Below, in pieces: positions 24,989 through 39,180 of a stretch of DNA of 64,000 nucleotides (its first letter is position 1; each line of letters begins with the position of its first letter). This stretch comes from Apostichopus japonicus (lineage: Eukaryota > Echinodermata > Holothuroidea > Aspidochirotida > Stichopodidae): the NCBI RefSeq assembly GCF_037975245.1, contig NC_092568.1, positions 27,338,501 to 27,402,500 of the forward strand. Direction: 5' to 3'. The translations under genes and the position numbers were made by a program. The notes beneath the pieces are model-generated. The model saw only the letters and a program-made list of their open reading frames with translations, was not told the origin of the DNA and made no database searches.

Positions 24989-27056
24989 TTGACGTTGACT
25001 GATATTTATTGATAATGTTTTTACCAAATGTAAAAGTCGTCACTTGACGATACAGTGCTATTGAGGATGTCCTTTTAACCTAAACGTGCAGAAAAGTTCC
25101 AGAAATTTTGATAAACATTGAACTCCAACCAGCAGTGACTTATCCCTTTAACTTTTGTTTGCTTCATACTGAAGGAAACTTGTCAACACGTTAAATTGCT
25201 GAACGTGAACATATGAATTTTAAGTTTATGGATGTGTTAACACTTTAGGGACTTCTCTTTGACGAGTACCCATGCATGTTTGTGTCATGTTTTATGTTTC
25301 TAAAACGCAGTGACAGGCGCCAGCTTAGACTTGGATGCGAATCTCCAGGTAATAGACCACATAGTGTAACCAGTGATGCAAATCGTGCCAGGGTGATACC
25401 CTCATGTGCTGCCGCTGCTACTATGTTTAAAGGAAGTGGGATTTTCTACGCGTTTTAATGGTCTACGGACACGATATGAACAACATTGTCCCCATCACGG
25501 CATTACGAATCATGAAAATAGCTGCAACTCCCATCAAAATCGTTGACAGATTGACCATTTTACAAGTCTTTTCTTAATTCTAGTTTTATTCATGAATAAA
25601 CATTAGCTAATTATGCACATTGATAATGTAAAGGGAGTGACTGCCTAATTTTCTGTTATGTTATTCCTTTGTTTTTACAACCTTCGTTCCAAGGATACTG
25701 AAAATGTCAGTAACTGAAGACAGGTTTAAGGCTTAAGGCGATTTAATTCGTTTCATTTGAAAAGAGGAACGTCACATTATTTAAATGATATATGTGGGCT
25801 TGAAATAAGGGGGTTAACTTATTAAGGGGCTTAACTTATTAAGAGGCTAAAATAAAGAATTTTGATGAGCTCAACACTCCACATCATAGTTTGCACGAAT
25901 TTAATGAGCCTCCCAGATTTATCAAGACTTCAAATGTGTATACCTTGGAAACGAAAAGAGCTGCTTTTCGAAAAATTTCAACAGAGATTATCACACACAA
26001 CAAATATACTGAATATGGAGCAAATTGGCTAAGTGTCCGTAGTACTTTAAAGATATACCTAGTAAAGTTCCGACCTTTTTTTCCAGTACCACACCTTAAA
26101 GGCCTACTACTCGAAATAACATTAAACTTGGTCAACTTTTGGATACATACGCTTGGTGATGCCATTCTGTTCTGAAAGTTGTGTCTCCCCGACTTGCGTC
26201 CATTTTTCTTTTCTTTATTTTGTCTCCTATAACTTGATGATAGCAGACTTGTAAATTCGTGTCACAGTACAACATGTGAGTACACGGGTGGAAAGTAGAA
26301 CTTCTCGTATTGATGTGGGTACGATTACAAGGCTCTAGGCTTGATTATGAGTACAGGTAATATTCGATACTAGATTTCCAACATGCCCCGAGTACCAGTA
26401 AGGGTACAAACCATGCGAGAGGACGAGTACAACGTGTACTCGATTACTATGCTAGAACATGGATAAGTATCCACAATATAAGTATGTGCAATAGTGTATA
26501 TCAAATCAAGGAAAATTGATTCTTTTAATAATCAAACTCATCTTCATAATCTTTACAAATGCAAGCTGAAAAAGTCACTCTAATGAGATACGGGCTTAAA
26601 ATGGGATTCTTCAAATGAAAATGAGTATCGAATTTGAAACTCTTGGCAGTGATAAATCCATGTACAAAAAGAGCAACAAGTTGGCATACTATCAAACTGT
26701 AACCTTTCCCTTATTGACTTTCTTTACATTGCAAATTATTTTACAATATTCCTCTAATTCATCAGAATAGCAGATGTTCCAATTTTTTAAGCTTTCAAAA
26801 ATTTCCGTTAAGTAACTGTGAAATTAAACTTAAAATGCGATTAGTGGGTTGAATACATCTTATAGAAATGAGATAGTGATAGAATCCATGGGAACCTCCT
26901 GAAACGCTATCTGTAATATATGTCTCCTCGCGTTTGGCACACTAGACCTTTTTGATCAATTTCAGAAATTGACGAGAAAGCGATACTGACACGTTTCCTA
27001 TTCTGTAAATGCCTTGTATGCATGGTTTAATATTAATTCTTCTTTGAAACCATATA

Positions 27057-27058
<2 letters not shown>
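24989..27058. other. AT-rich sequence, no gene
   Basis: No gene recognised. At 25276-25458 a 60-codon frame includes a 38-bp CpG-containing segment bounded by 'acgcag' and 'caggtaata', which mimic splice acceptor and donor sites, but nothing else supports an exon. 25884-26175 is open on both strands without recognisable domains. An inverted relative of the 18841 repeat lies around 26376-26455. Confidence 0.35.
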
Positions 27059-27144
<86 letters not shown>

Positions 27145-27185
27145 CCTATATATATACCTTTATATATATACATATATATATATAT
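27059..27185. repeat. (TA)n array at a Penelope-type 3' end
   Basis: TA with 'acctatatatat' and 'acctttatat' steps, ending exactly where the Penelope-like tail starts. Confidence 0.95.
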
Positions 27186-27362
27186 AGGAATAACGGAAAA
27201 ACTGTTAAACAACTATGCTACATTTAGAGAAAGGCTGGATCTCGAGTGAGATACAATAATTGAATTAGGTAAGTGATTGGAAGTAAAACAGCCAATGTTT
27301 GGTTTTTGCAGAGCTTTCGAGCAAAACTAGCTCTTCTTCAGTGCATGATCACCGAAAGTGAC
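27186..27362 (-). mobile_element. Penelope-like 3' tail, copy 2
   Basis: Near-identical to 15104-15260, apart from a 16-bp extra segment ('tgctacatttagagaa') after 'caacta'. It ends at 'cgaaagtgac', where a TA array begins at 27363, whereas copy 1 continues to the endonuclease frame. It is a strongly 5'-truncated copy in the same orientation as copy 1. Confidence 0.88.
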
Positions 27363-27365
27363 GTA

Positions 27366-27391
<26 letters not shown>
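27363..27391. repeat. (TA)n array
   Basis: Short TA array between the Penelope tail and the fold-back block. Confidence 0.9.
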
Positions 27392-27397
<6 letters not shown>

Positions 27398-27590
27398 TAT
27401 TTTCTGGGGTGCTATATATGATTGATCATTAACGTGTGTTTAGTATATACTGTATATATATAATATGAAAGATAAACAAGCGAAAATCTTTAACAACGAC
27501 ATACTGCTATATTCCATCGTCAGGCAATCGTTGTTAAAGATATTCGCTTGTTTATCTTTTATATTATCAGTATGGACCACTACTATTTAT

Positions 27591-27682
<92 letters not shown>

Positions 27683-27745
27683 AAACAAGTTTTCTGGGGT
27701 GCTATATATGATTGATCATTAACGTGTGTTTAGTATATACTGTAG
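27392..27745. mobile_element. Fold-back block with direct repeats and hairpin
   Basis: A 60-bp direct repeat ('ttttctggggtgctatatat' and onwards) occurs at about 27392-27452 and 27682-27743, at 287-bp spacing. Between them lies an inverted repeat of about 39 bp with two mismatches: left arm about 27461-27500, right arm about 27528-27570. The hairpin's central 'tgacgatgg'-type segment resembles post-stop sequences of Penelope-like elements, an inference. Confidence 0.75.
27590..27683. repeat. Palindromic (AC)n(AT)n(GT)n microsatellite
   Basis: (AC)n runs into about 60 bp of AT and then into (GT)n, so the whole array is its own reverse complement and can extrude as a cruciform. Confidence 0.92.
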
Positions 27746-28635
27746 AAATTATGAGCAGTTTAACTTATTTCGAAATGGTATGGTTATACTTAATTACTCC
27801 CCCGTTAGTCCCTTGGTATATATACTATGGTAGTATAACCTATATAGGTGTATTAACTGCTTAATGTCATTAAAATATAATAATTTATGCTGCATGGTAC
27901 CAGTAATAAATCTCCGTTTACTGTAAAAACACGTTCATTAAAACATCAGATAGTTCACAAAATTAACAACAACTTCATATCATCAGTTTTATAAGCAGAT
28001 GAGAGTCGCACGAGAAGATACTGCAATGCAAAGGCCTACTTTAATATAACGGAAAGTGAGTAACTTTCCTAAACCATTTCATTAACTTATTTGTTTCCCC
28101 TTCTTTTGAGATATAACAGGCATGTATAAAGTTTCACATTTGCTGTTTACGTAACTTTGTGTATTCAGTGATGTCAATAAAGATACACAGTTTACGGTTA
28201 TAGTTCATTCTTCAACCCCCCCCCCAAAAAAAATCTTATTTCTATATTTCTATTCTTATTTCTATTTATTATTCTATATTATTTCTATATCTTATTTTTA
28301 TATCTTATATAATATATTATTGTAAAAGAAATCTTATTTCATAAAAAAAAAATTCCCCGCCACCTCAAACTTCCTCCCGTATCGTCATGTTTTCTTTACT
28401 TCATCCACCACATATCAGAGCATTATTTTAACATACTAATGGAGGGGTAGTGGCCCCTCAGCCCGCCCATTCAGCCCACCTATTCAGTTCTATTTTTTCC
28501 CTGCAAAGTGATATTATCGAAATGTTCTTTTCTAATTAATTAAAAATTAAAAAAGTGTATATTTCTAAAACAGGAGATATCAAAATAAAGAATGTTTAAT
28601 AACAAATAACGAGGCCTGGGAAGTATCATTTCCGG

Positions 28636-28638
<3 letters not shown>
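27746..28638. other. AT-rich sequence, no gene
   Basis: No gene recognised; a C run and A run lie at 28218-28234 and decayed 'tatttctatt' repeats at about 28236-28320. Confidence 0.4.
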
Positions 28639-29483
<845 letters not shown>

Positions 29484-29491
29484 TTTGCGAC

Positions 29492-29852
29492 CAGGGGCGT
29501 AGCGAAGGGGTTTTTGTTGGGGAGGGGGTGTGGAGAATTTGATTTGCCGACGGATCTGGAAGTGGTGACTGAAATGGGGGAGGGTCTAAGGGGAGGGGGT
29601 GTCCCCCTCCCCTTTGGAAAATTTTTAGTTTTGAAACGTCCTTAGATGCAATCTGGTGCATATTTTAAGTCAAATTTGGCACGGAAGAAGCTCCCGTTCT
29701 CCTTTTCTCTATTCAGCTTTCCTTCTTTCTTCCCCTTCCGCTCTCTTCACCTTTTCTCCTTTTGCCGACAGACCCAAAATTTGCCGACAGCGACCAAATT
29801 ATTGGGGGGGGGGTGTGACACCCCCCACACCCCCCCGCTCGCTACGCCCCTG
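29492..29852. mobile_element. hAT-type MITE 2 (361 bp)
   Basis: Perfect 14-bp terminal inverted repeats (CAGGGGCGTAGCGA and its reverse complement), flanked by identical 8-bp direct repeats TTTGCGAC at 29484-29491 and 29853-29860. G-rich sequence follows the left end and G/C runs precede the right end. The terminus is close to that of MITE 1, pointing to the same or related transposase. Open frames inside it are repeat artefacts. Confidence 0.93.
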
Positions 29853-29860
29853 TTTGCGAC

Positions 29861-30471
29861 AATCATTCATTGTGACAAACTTACCGTATACATGATGAAA
29901 TAAACTAAACGCGCACTGGTGGTATTCACTTGAGTTGTGTACAATGACATGATCTTTATAATTTCCTTCTTTTTCCCCTTCTAATTCCCCTTCACTTTCA
30001 GTCCCCTTTAAAATTCAAAAACCTTGTTTTACATAATCGAATAAACAATCCTGTGGGAGAATCAATTAGAAAGATCTGATTAGCGTGGCAAACAAAATTT
30101 ACTAACATATTCTACGCTGCTAAAAGCTAATTGCTCTGATTTTCCTCAAATTTGACAAGTTTTCTTCAGAGAGTGTCTTTGCAGGGGCTCACACAACTTG
30201 TTCTCATTAAGAGTAGGACAGTTTATTTTCGTGATCTTAGGCTCTCAGAGTGAGACAGCAGTCGTCAAATTTATCAATTTTGCTAACACATTTCGACATA
30301 ATTAGAGAATTTCTTCACGGGTCTTGTCCTTTCATTCAAGCCTTGACGTAAATAAGAGCGAAGGAAGTTAACCTATTTACATACTAGGCAATGTCGTACT
30401 GTTAATATCAAGCTTCATGTGGAACACATTTCGCGTTAAATATATATATAAATATATATATATATTATATG
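29861..30471. other. AT-rich sequence, no gene
   Basis: Nothing recognised; a short TA stretch lies at 30439-30465. Confidence 0.4.
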
Positions 30472-30702
30472 TACAATATGTGTGCACCAATATTGAGCTA
30501 GCATTGTTCGATACAGGTGGCAAATGCTTACAGTGGAATGAAGACATTCCTTGTCAGTTTCGAACATCTGCACTTACCATTAGTGTCCATAGCCTAGTTG
30601 GTTAGGGTGTCCGCTTATAAAACGAGAGGACCAGGTTCGAATCCCAGTGGAGGCTGGAACTTTTTTCACTGGTCTGGATTTTCCAACTCACTACAATTTC
30701 AT
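30472..30702 (+). mobile_element. SINE family B copy 2
   Basis: Leader block 'ttgttcgatacaggtggcaa' followed by a tRNA-like part with 'tagcctagttggttagggtg' and the B box 'ggttcgaatcc', then 'ttttccaactcacta'. It aligns with 1687-1976 but lacks the first 80 bp or so. A TA array follows at 30713-30731. Confidence 0.88.
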
Positions 30703-30731
30703 TTATATGTTTATATATATATATACATATT

Positions 30732-31997
30732 GCCATTGGGTAAATTTAGTAAACGTTGATAATTAGATGCGAAATCAGGCATAATTCTCATGACATTCAC
30801 GGTCAGATAAGAAATCTCACATGTCCTCTAGTTAATCTAATTTATGAAACATTTATCCTTGATTAATAAAAAAAATGTCATGACTAAATACAACCTTGAA
30901 AATGTTCAACAATATTTTGAAACACTCTTAAAGGATGCTATAAAGTTTGTTTTTCAAGGCCTGTAAAACGTCACGAACAGGCTGAATGAGATTTATATAC
31001 GTCTACTATACTTCTTAATACAGTTTGAATTTAGGTTTTTAACAATTGCAGATTTGTTTTGATGTCGAAAAATTAGAAAAGTTTGTTTTTATTCGTCTCT
31101 ATTAACAATTAACATAAGTCCAGTGTAACAATCTAGGAACTACATCTGTTACATCTTTGTGTGATTGTACCTTTTCCAGAGTCTAATATAGATAGATAAT
31201 TAAATCCAAAAAGCTTAATATTCCAACTTTATGGAAAATTCTAACATGCAAAACGTGGTCTATAACATTATTTTACAGTATCAATGCACCTAACCTACTT
31301 TGCATATCAGAATTAAGGCGAATCCGTTATATTTATTAACTTGATAAGCCCGAGGCTAACTTTCAGTTTTGTGATTGTGCCTTTCGTGGTTGAAGAGTGA
31401 AATGTCATGTATATTATTATCGCTGAGAACTTTGATCTGAAAGGTATAGAATGGCTTTAGTAATGGTCATGCCCATTTACAATAACCTTTGCAGGTTTAT
31501 ACCATTGCAGGACTTAAAGAACAAAAATGACAACTATCACTTCAACTGAAAATGTTAACCTTCGAAATGAGGCTGTATAAGGTTGCAAATCGATGCAGAG
31601 GGTTTGGAATTGGAAAGAGGGGGGGGGGGGGTATGTAAGGGGTGTTTAATCAGGAAATGTTGACAGGATCCAGCGTATGTTTAAATATGTTTTGAGAGGA
31701 GACTGTGTGGCCGTGGATCTTGACAAGTTGACCCTTTAAAGTGGTATTTTACATGTGGTATCTTACCCGTCTTACATATTTCACATATTGCAGCTCGCCC
31801 TCTTACACAGATGTCTCTCAAAATCGACAAGGCCACCCCTTCTTCCCCTCCCCTCACCCATTGTAATCCTCACGTACATACTCCAATCATATATCGATAT
31901 GATATGCATATATACATGAAACACTTAGATCACGAGTCACTCCAAGATTAATGTATGTCGTCCAGTTACAGAGTTGTTTACAATTGACAATTCAAAA
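30732..31997. other. AT-rich sequence, no gene
   Basis: No gene recognised; a poly-G run lies at 31619-31631. Confidence 0.4.
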
Positions 31998-32118
31998 TCA
32001 TGGACGTTAAATATGAATGCAAGAGACTGACTCTGGTCAGCTTGCGGCTTTGATAAGCCAATGAGGCTTCTTCGCGAGTTCCTGCTTGCAGGAGGATCTA
32101 AAATACATACATACATAT
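31998..32118 (+). mobile_element. 5'-truncated SINE family D
   Basis: Matches the 3' half of the element at 60184-60436: 'catggacgttaaat', 'ggtcagcttgcg', 'cgcgagttcctgcttgc', and the same (ATAC)n tail ending 'catatct'. The tRNA-derived head is absent. Confidence 0.88.
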
Positions 32119-33589
32119 CTCATATTATAACATAATTATATCTCCATGCTCCCTCATTCTTCAATTTGAACGTATTCAATAACACTGTGGTCTGCAAGAC
32201 CTCACGTTTACCAATAACTCATCTCAGCAGATATATACTGCGGACTCCATTATATTCCATGTAAATGAATCAGTTTTCTTTTTTATAAAAGTAAAACGCC
32301 AACTGATTTATGGACTTAGAAATGTAACGAAGAGATGACCTATATGTTACCCCTGCCGTTTATTCCCAGTAGAATGAATTACTTATAAATAAAATAGACA
32401 TGGATATTTGCATGAACGTCAATAAAGTTACATTCTGTATTGAACTTCCTCAAAGATGGCTGGTACTTAACAAACAAAAAGAAAGGCTGAACTAGTGATT
32501 GAATCCCAATATACCAGACTGGCTGCCCTAATGGGAAATAAAATAGATAATTACTTTCTTACCCCTAATGAATACTAGAAGGAAATTTGTCAAAGGGAAT
32601 TTAATGGGGACCTGAAGTTCGGAATTATGACATATATCTTAGCCGTAGGCTTCAAATATATAGCTTAATACGGAATAAGCTTTATATACTATAATATATA
32701 GTTATTAACATGTGGCTGGATTTTCAAAATGAGTAGTAAGGAAGAATGAAATATCAGATTTGTGTCCACGAGGTTATTGCATTTAAATTAGTTGATTACT
32801 TTTGCCGTTTGCAACATCAGTGTTTCACGTAGCCTATTTGAAAAAGAAGGGGCACTTAATAAGTGCACTTTGGTGGCTTGACGCCAAAACAGGCTGCACT
32901 ACCTGTATAAAATAGATGGGAAGTTTCATAATTTGATATTATAGTTTATATAAAGAATATTGATAGTCTAGCCAACTGTAATTACTATCGTATAATAGTT
33001 CGGGCCTCATCAGTACGAAATGAAAGGACGTATTCCACGTTATGTCTGCTCAAAGGCAGGCGAAAAGAAGTACTTTTTGAATTTTACACGAAGCAATGCC
33101 CCAGTTCCCCATTGCCCTACGCCCCATGCCCGTGTCACTTGCATACACTTAGTTTAAACTCAAATACATATATTTATTTATTTGAACAAGAATTGTAATT
33201 CTTTATTTCTGGTGTCTCTTCTTCCATCTAATATTAAATTTGTTTACCTCTGCTTCTACTACTATATTACCATTTTGTACGACTTCCATGACATTAAAAT
33301 TATAGTTAATATTGATATATTTATACTTTGTATGAACGAAAACAAACTTGCAACTTTAAGGTGTATAAGCAATACGCTGTCATCCCAAAAAACAGTACTC
33401 CACATCTCCTTATAGGATAAGGAAAAAAAAGTGTAATTAAGTCTTGGCAATGTTGACGGCATTTATTGTCGAAAGATATACAATTTATTAAAGAAGAATA
33501 AAGTGTACCTGAATATTAAGATACAGGAATGTATTATACATGCTCTCATGTAGTCTTGTTAAGACCCTAGTATGAACAGCCTAGTGTTC
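32119..33589. other. AT-rich sequence, no gene
   Basis: Nothing recognised. Confidence 0.4.
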
Positions 33590-33830
33590 CTTTCTTTCTC
33601 ACGAAGCTATTTTCCCATTGCTGCACTGTCCAGAGGACGCCCACGGTAACGCTTTCGATTTGTATCGGACAGATCCTCGGGCATGTATAAAATACAGTCG
33701 GCAAGCACATTCGTGGTATAGGCAGAAACGGACTCCGAGGCATGTACAGTTGCACGCGGGAAAAAGAGTATTACAAACGACTTGGTCAAGACTAGCTCTC
33801 ACGTGGCTTTCCGTTTAGAACTCCATTTTT
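33590..33830. other. CpG-rich patch with overlapping open frames
   Basis: About 240 bp with far more CpG than the surroundings, open for 60 or more codons in one plus-strand and three minus-strand frames. It includes a 'gtataaaat' that could act as a TATA box. It might be a small unmethylated regulatory patch or a decayed exon, for instance the minus-strand frame containing SDTNRKRYRGRPLDS. I recognise no protein family. Confidence 0.3.
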
Positions 33831-36800
33831 GTCGTTACTCTGTTTTGTTTCGTCTATCGTATAGTATTTAGGACAAAGTAGAATACAATTGCATTTTATT
33901 CGCGGTCCATGCAAGAAAGAAAAACGAGAGAATTCTTCGTGCTCTGTTCACTACACCGGGTTTGGTGCGATGCCTGAAATGCCTGGGAAACCGAAGTCAA
34001 AAAATCCACGAATCAGCTAAGTAGGACTTATTATGGCAAACCAGTAATAATAAATAAAGTAACGAACATAAGAATAGTTTTGCCGTCAAACTTAGATTCG
34101 CCCAGCTCAGGCTCAGAAATTTAATTATTAAGCATCTTTCTTGTTTGCCCTGGGTATACAATGTTGACATGGAAGTTGATATTAAAGTTACATGCGTCTA
34201 TATAATGCACTATATGACGTTCCTTCAAGACAAGATCACAGGTCAGTTACCCCCGACAGTTAATCCAAGTTAACCCTGTTGACTATTTGCCAATTATGCA
34301 GGCTCGTATTGTTCTTATTCTCCCCTTCAAAAGTGTAAACTTCAGGTAAAGTTCATCATTGCCAAAATAGCTTGCAATTCTTAACGTGCATATTTGGGGC
34401 CGGATTATAGGACAGCGTACAGAATAAATCAAAAGTGACATACTACTTAACAAAGTTTACAAATTCTAATTAAGATCCGTGAAGTTATGAATTAATCATG
34501 AACTGTATTGTAACCAGGAACAATCAAGTCGTTCAATTAACGTGTAGGTGTCTTTCAATAGTATCAGGTATATGTGTAACAGTCATTTCCCTCGTATAAT
34601 TTCTAAACCATCAATGTAAAAAGGTAAAGGATATACAAAAGCTTTTGACATGTTGGTACAGTTTCATATAAGCGTGCGGCATGGTATATTCACAAAACAG
34701 ATCAGAAACTGTTGACCTTTAAGAAAAGAATGATGTTACAATGTACTATTTAATTTGTCTATGATAAGTTCATGCTGCATAGAAGAAAGAAAGAACTAAT
34801 ACAGTAAATATTAACATGAAAATATGAAATTTATAACAATATAAGCTGAGACATTTTGTAATAAATCCAGTCCATCGGAATATTTCATTCGGAAGCTACG
34901 TGCTCCAGACGACCAATTATAGACTTAGCTATATATTTCCTCTTCTGCTATACCCTAAAACAATCGCATTCCTTTATTTCCCTTAAATGCTCATTAAAAC
35001 AAAAACAGCGCAAAGTGTCAAGAGGAATACCGGAAGATCTGGCAGCAATTATCAGGAAGTTTCCTCGCGTTATTTTGCCATGTTTGGCTATATGTTTGTC
35101 GATGAAATCGATTTTGACCTAATTTCGTTTCAAAGATTCTAAGTCACTTGTAGTATAATGATGCTAAATAGCTTATCGGAAAATTAAAACAGCCGGATAC
35201 GGTTGTAATATAGGTCTAACAAGAGTACAAACTAATTAGTACGGAGTTATTCTGTCACTTTTCACGACAAATATTAACATTTGCAGGTTTATTATTTTAG
35301 CATATTTATCTAGATCTAGATTAATTTATATATTTAAATCAGGGCGGCAGTTGCTATTGTTATGGACTCTCAGCTTCTAGGACTATTTTAGTTAAGGGCA
35401 TCATCCTTGGAAGGGCGTCCCGGACCCCGGAGGAGTAGTCATGATTCTACCCAGGCTGAATAATAATTAATTAATGCTTTACCCACGACTGACGATGGAG
35501 TTTAGGGGTAGGGGGAAGGGTTCATTCCCACTATACAGCTAAATAAAACTAACAGATACGATAGCCATTGCATTACAATGTCCTATATAGCCATACGGAT
35601 ATAGCATAGTTTACTTTATATATAATGCAATATATAGTTATTTAGCTTTACGTATACTGTTTATATAATGTAATAAATAGCTATTTCGCACAGCAATGCA
35701 CTTGGGCCTTACATACAGAACCACGTGTCTATATAGAATTGTATTTGGTTTACATGACTACAATTCATAGCGGAAAAGGAGATAATGTTGGAAGTAAACC
35801 TTACGGGCTGTACTAGTGATACAACCAAACGCAACCGATACGACGTCATTTCTCACACGGATATGTAGGCCTCATTCTATAGGCTATAGAAAGGCGGTGT
35901 TTCCTATGCGTATTGTGTCAGTTAAGATCAGTTGCGCGATATGTAGGTTAATTTTGTCCCATGGACTACCATAACAGGTCAAATAATTCAGTCGCCACAA
36001 TCGCAATGATGTAAAGCCTTACGTTATTCCTTACAATTCTATTCTTTACAATGTGATATAAAAAATTAAAAAAAATTTATATCGAGAACAAAATCAAGTC
36101 CATTAGAGCACTAACAGCCAAATGAATTGGTTTCCCGTATAGGTGACGTACCGTAGTTAATATATATCAGTAAACTTAAATATTAAATTAAATCGAAAGA
36201 TCGTAAAATGTTGACTTCGTGAACAAATTTCTTTGTGACCCCTGCTAGTATACATTGTCTCCTCAGTCATTGCTTTTCAGAGAGCCGATACAATAATGAT
36301 AGCACTAATAAGTCAATTGAATATTGTATGCGAAAGCAATGCACGGCTATAATATTTTTGGGAAGAATGTTTAAATTATGTTCACTAAGTATTATGTCTT
36401 CAACGTTTTTCAAGAAGCGAATATCTTTAAGAGTGTCATTAGAAGAGAATTGTATACATAACAACACTGATGACTGCAATCGGATATATGCAATTTCGAT
36501 TCAAAAACACATTGAAAATTAAATCAAATAAAAACCATTAAGCAGAATACGTTCTTTTTTATGATATTAATGTTTTGTGTTTTCCCATCCTTCGGTTTAC
36601 ACGTAATAATCGTTAAATGATCTTAATGGACATTAAAGTTTAAGAAGAGAGAGAGAGATAATATACAAAACATTAATTTACAAATTTACAGAGTGGAGAA
36701 AGTGTTTATTCATCGATTATGAAATCAGCTAATATCGTAAATATTAAAGTCTGGATGGTAACATCTGAATATACAATACCCACTGGCTCAAGATTACCTT

Positions 36801-39116
36801 GGTAGGTTTCAATTGATAGCAACCATTATAACTGTTTTTCTTAAATCCGTTCTGGTCAGTTTCCGCACGGATGCCTATGGTATATGGAAGATATGGTGCA
36901 TTACTATAAATCCATGAAACATCAACAAATTTACGAAAGGGAATCGATTGGTAACAAATATCGTGGGAAGGGAATTGGCTTTTTATTCTCAATCGTTTCC
37001 TATACAAAGAACAATCTCTTCTCTTCTTCTTTATTTAAAATGGCATTTAATTTCCTAATTGCTTCACATCTGTTCTTGCCCCACCCCATTCCTTCCCACC
37101 CCACCCCCACTAAGACAACTAGTGTTACAGTCATATTTTCATCTGAGCCAGGTTCATCTATCAAACTATATTACAGCAATGAAGTTAATCACAAATTGTC
37201 CTCCTATGTTCTCACTGTATACGTTTCGGATTTTTTGTTTTAAATGTCACATTCAATTGTTCGCATTGGCGAATTCATTTCTCTCGCAAGAAAGGGGTCT
37301 AAAAACATAATATTAATGGAAATTTCCAATAACATTTCAAGAAATGACTTGAAGAAACCACAGCTTTTATGATGATCCAGTAGATCAAGTTATAAGTTGA
37401 ACTCTTCAACTTTTCCAGTTTTTTTTGTGGGGAGGTACATCTTGCTCGTGGGAACTTCTTGGTTGTTGCTATAGCAATAATAAGATATGTAAATAAAAAT
37501 AGTATACCTACTTGATTTGCTCATCGATATCACTAAGACTACACCTAACAAAGCATAAGTATGTTGCGTGGGATTTCACGTTCTTTTGTTTCGTATAGCC
37601 TATATTTGGATGCAACTGCGACGTAAAACTTCACCTATTGTAAGATTTAATAATGTGTCTAGTATATAAAAATATGTAGCACGGAAAGACAATGCGGGAA
37701 AACACGAAAAGACCGATTGTTAAAAGACAAAAGGAGACAATACATGATATAACAATAGGGACGGCTAGACACGCCAAAACAAGATCCTGTATATGAAATC
37801 ACAACGTTATGCGTGTCGAGCTCATGTGATCCTGACGTCATATATGAAAGGGCACCGTGGGTATAGAATTAATCTAGATATACCGGAATTACCCTCGTCT
37901 CTCTGTTCCGGTGATATGTCTAGATCTTATCAGAGAGTTCCGAAGAGATGCTCGCCTTCTTATATATTGACGTCACCTCGTTAAACACACTTTCAAATAT
38001 TTGGTGATATTTGTTTTTGGTAACCAGGAAAATCGTGACCGTGTATTGGGGTTCATAGATAAAACGAGTCGTACACAATGCTACAGTGAATCATATAATA
38101 ACAGCCAGAGATATCGCTGGTGCATGTGAGGATAAACGAACAAAACTTTATTTAGATCTTATATGATTGTTTTCAAATACCGTAAAAGAAGTTTGGACAA
38201 TGACAAAGTTACAAAACGTAGGAAATGACAGTAGCTTCTACATAATCCTATAATACCGTCATTGTTTGGATTTCTTCGGATCATCGGATATATAGCTCAC
38301 AAAAAAAACAAGAGACCCCGAACGTTTTATTTAATTGCATTTAGTGATATACCCATTTTAATACTACATATACATAACACAATCAGCACATTTCTAATAC
38401 ACCTTGTATGACAAAGAATATAATTGCAAATGGTATTAGTAACTGACCACATAATTGGCCCTATTACACCCCAAAAAATGGCATAGTCCCAGCTCAGCAT
38501 TTATGTTCTAAAGGAACTCCCTGTTTTCCGGCGAATTCTCTTCCTTTTTTGAAAGTGTGTACTGTTTTTTCTTCTTTCCCTTGGAGGGGGGGGGGTGGGG
38601 TTGGTGTGGTGGGTTGGGGGTATCTCGACCTATCCTGAATTCCTGATATTAATCTCATTCCATGAAATTAATTTATTAATCATTCATAAACAAGAAACCA
38701 CTGTTTAAAAGTTGAAAGCCTCATTTAGAAGCTTAAAAAAAAAAAAATGGTCAGCACATACCTGAAAGGGATTCAAACTCATGAAATGTGTAACACTGCT
38801 TCGCTGAAAAACGTTAAGGTTCCCTGCTGTATCGTTGCTATTAATATTGATGGTGCGTCAATTACGAAGGTGCGTCAATTATGAAGCCTTGACTATATAC
38901 ATTTGGGACACGGTCTTGAATACTGACGTAGGACCGATTTATTGAAAAAGGCCAACGTGCATGGGAATAGCTTAACCATTATAACATAGACTTATCGGGT
39001 TGGATGTTCATCACCGTTTGCGTCGTTACACAAATAACAACTATCAGAAATTACTATAGTGATACACAAGTGTTATAGGACGACAGAGAATTACCAGGCA
39101 GACGTGTAATAGTGTG
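33831..39116. other. AT-rich sequence, no gene
   Basis: Five kilobases without a recognised gene or repeat family. Two TGACGTCA octamers lie 135 bp apart at 37833-37840 and 37968-37975, and a G run lies at about 38587. Frames of up to 119 codons (36884-37243) look like chance. Confidence 0.4.
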
Positions 39117-39152
39117 TCACTCCCATTCCTGCTCTCGGGACGGCCGCTTAAT
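39117..39152 (-). mobile_element. Fragment of SINE family A
   Basis: 'cattcctgctctcgggacgg' and flanks match the 'ctcccgggaccgccatttaa' region of the copy at 43433-43600. Only about 36 bp remain. Confidence 0.6.
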
Positions 39153-39180
39153 AACACTGAAAAGCAGCCATTTTGTATAC

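Noticed and set aside
25276-25458. Micro-exon of 38 bp between acceptor-like and donor-like sites
   Set aside because: Such motifs are frequent by chance and no flanking exon is recognised.
33567-33818. Protein gene in the CpG patch
   Set aside because: Four overlapping frames are open at once, which argues that base composition rather than selection keeps them open.
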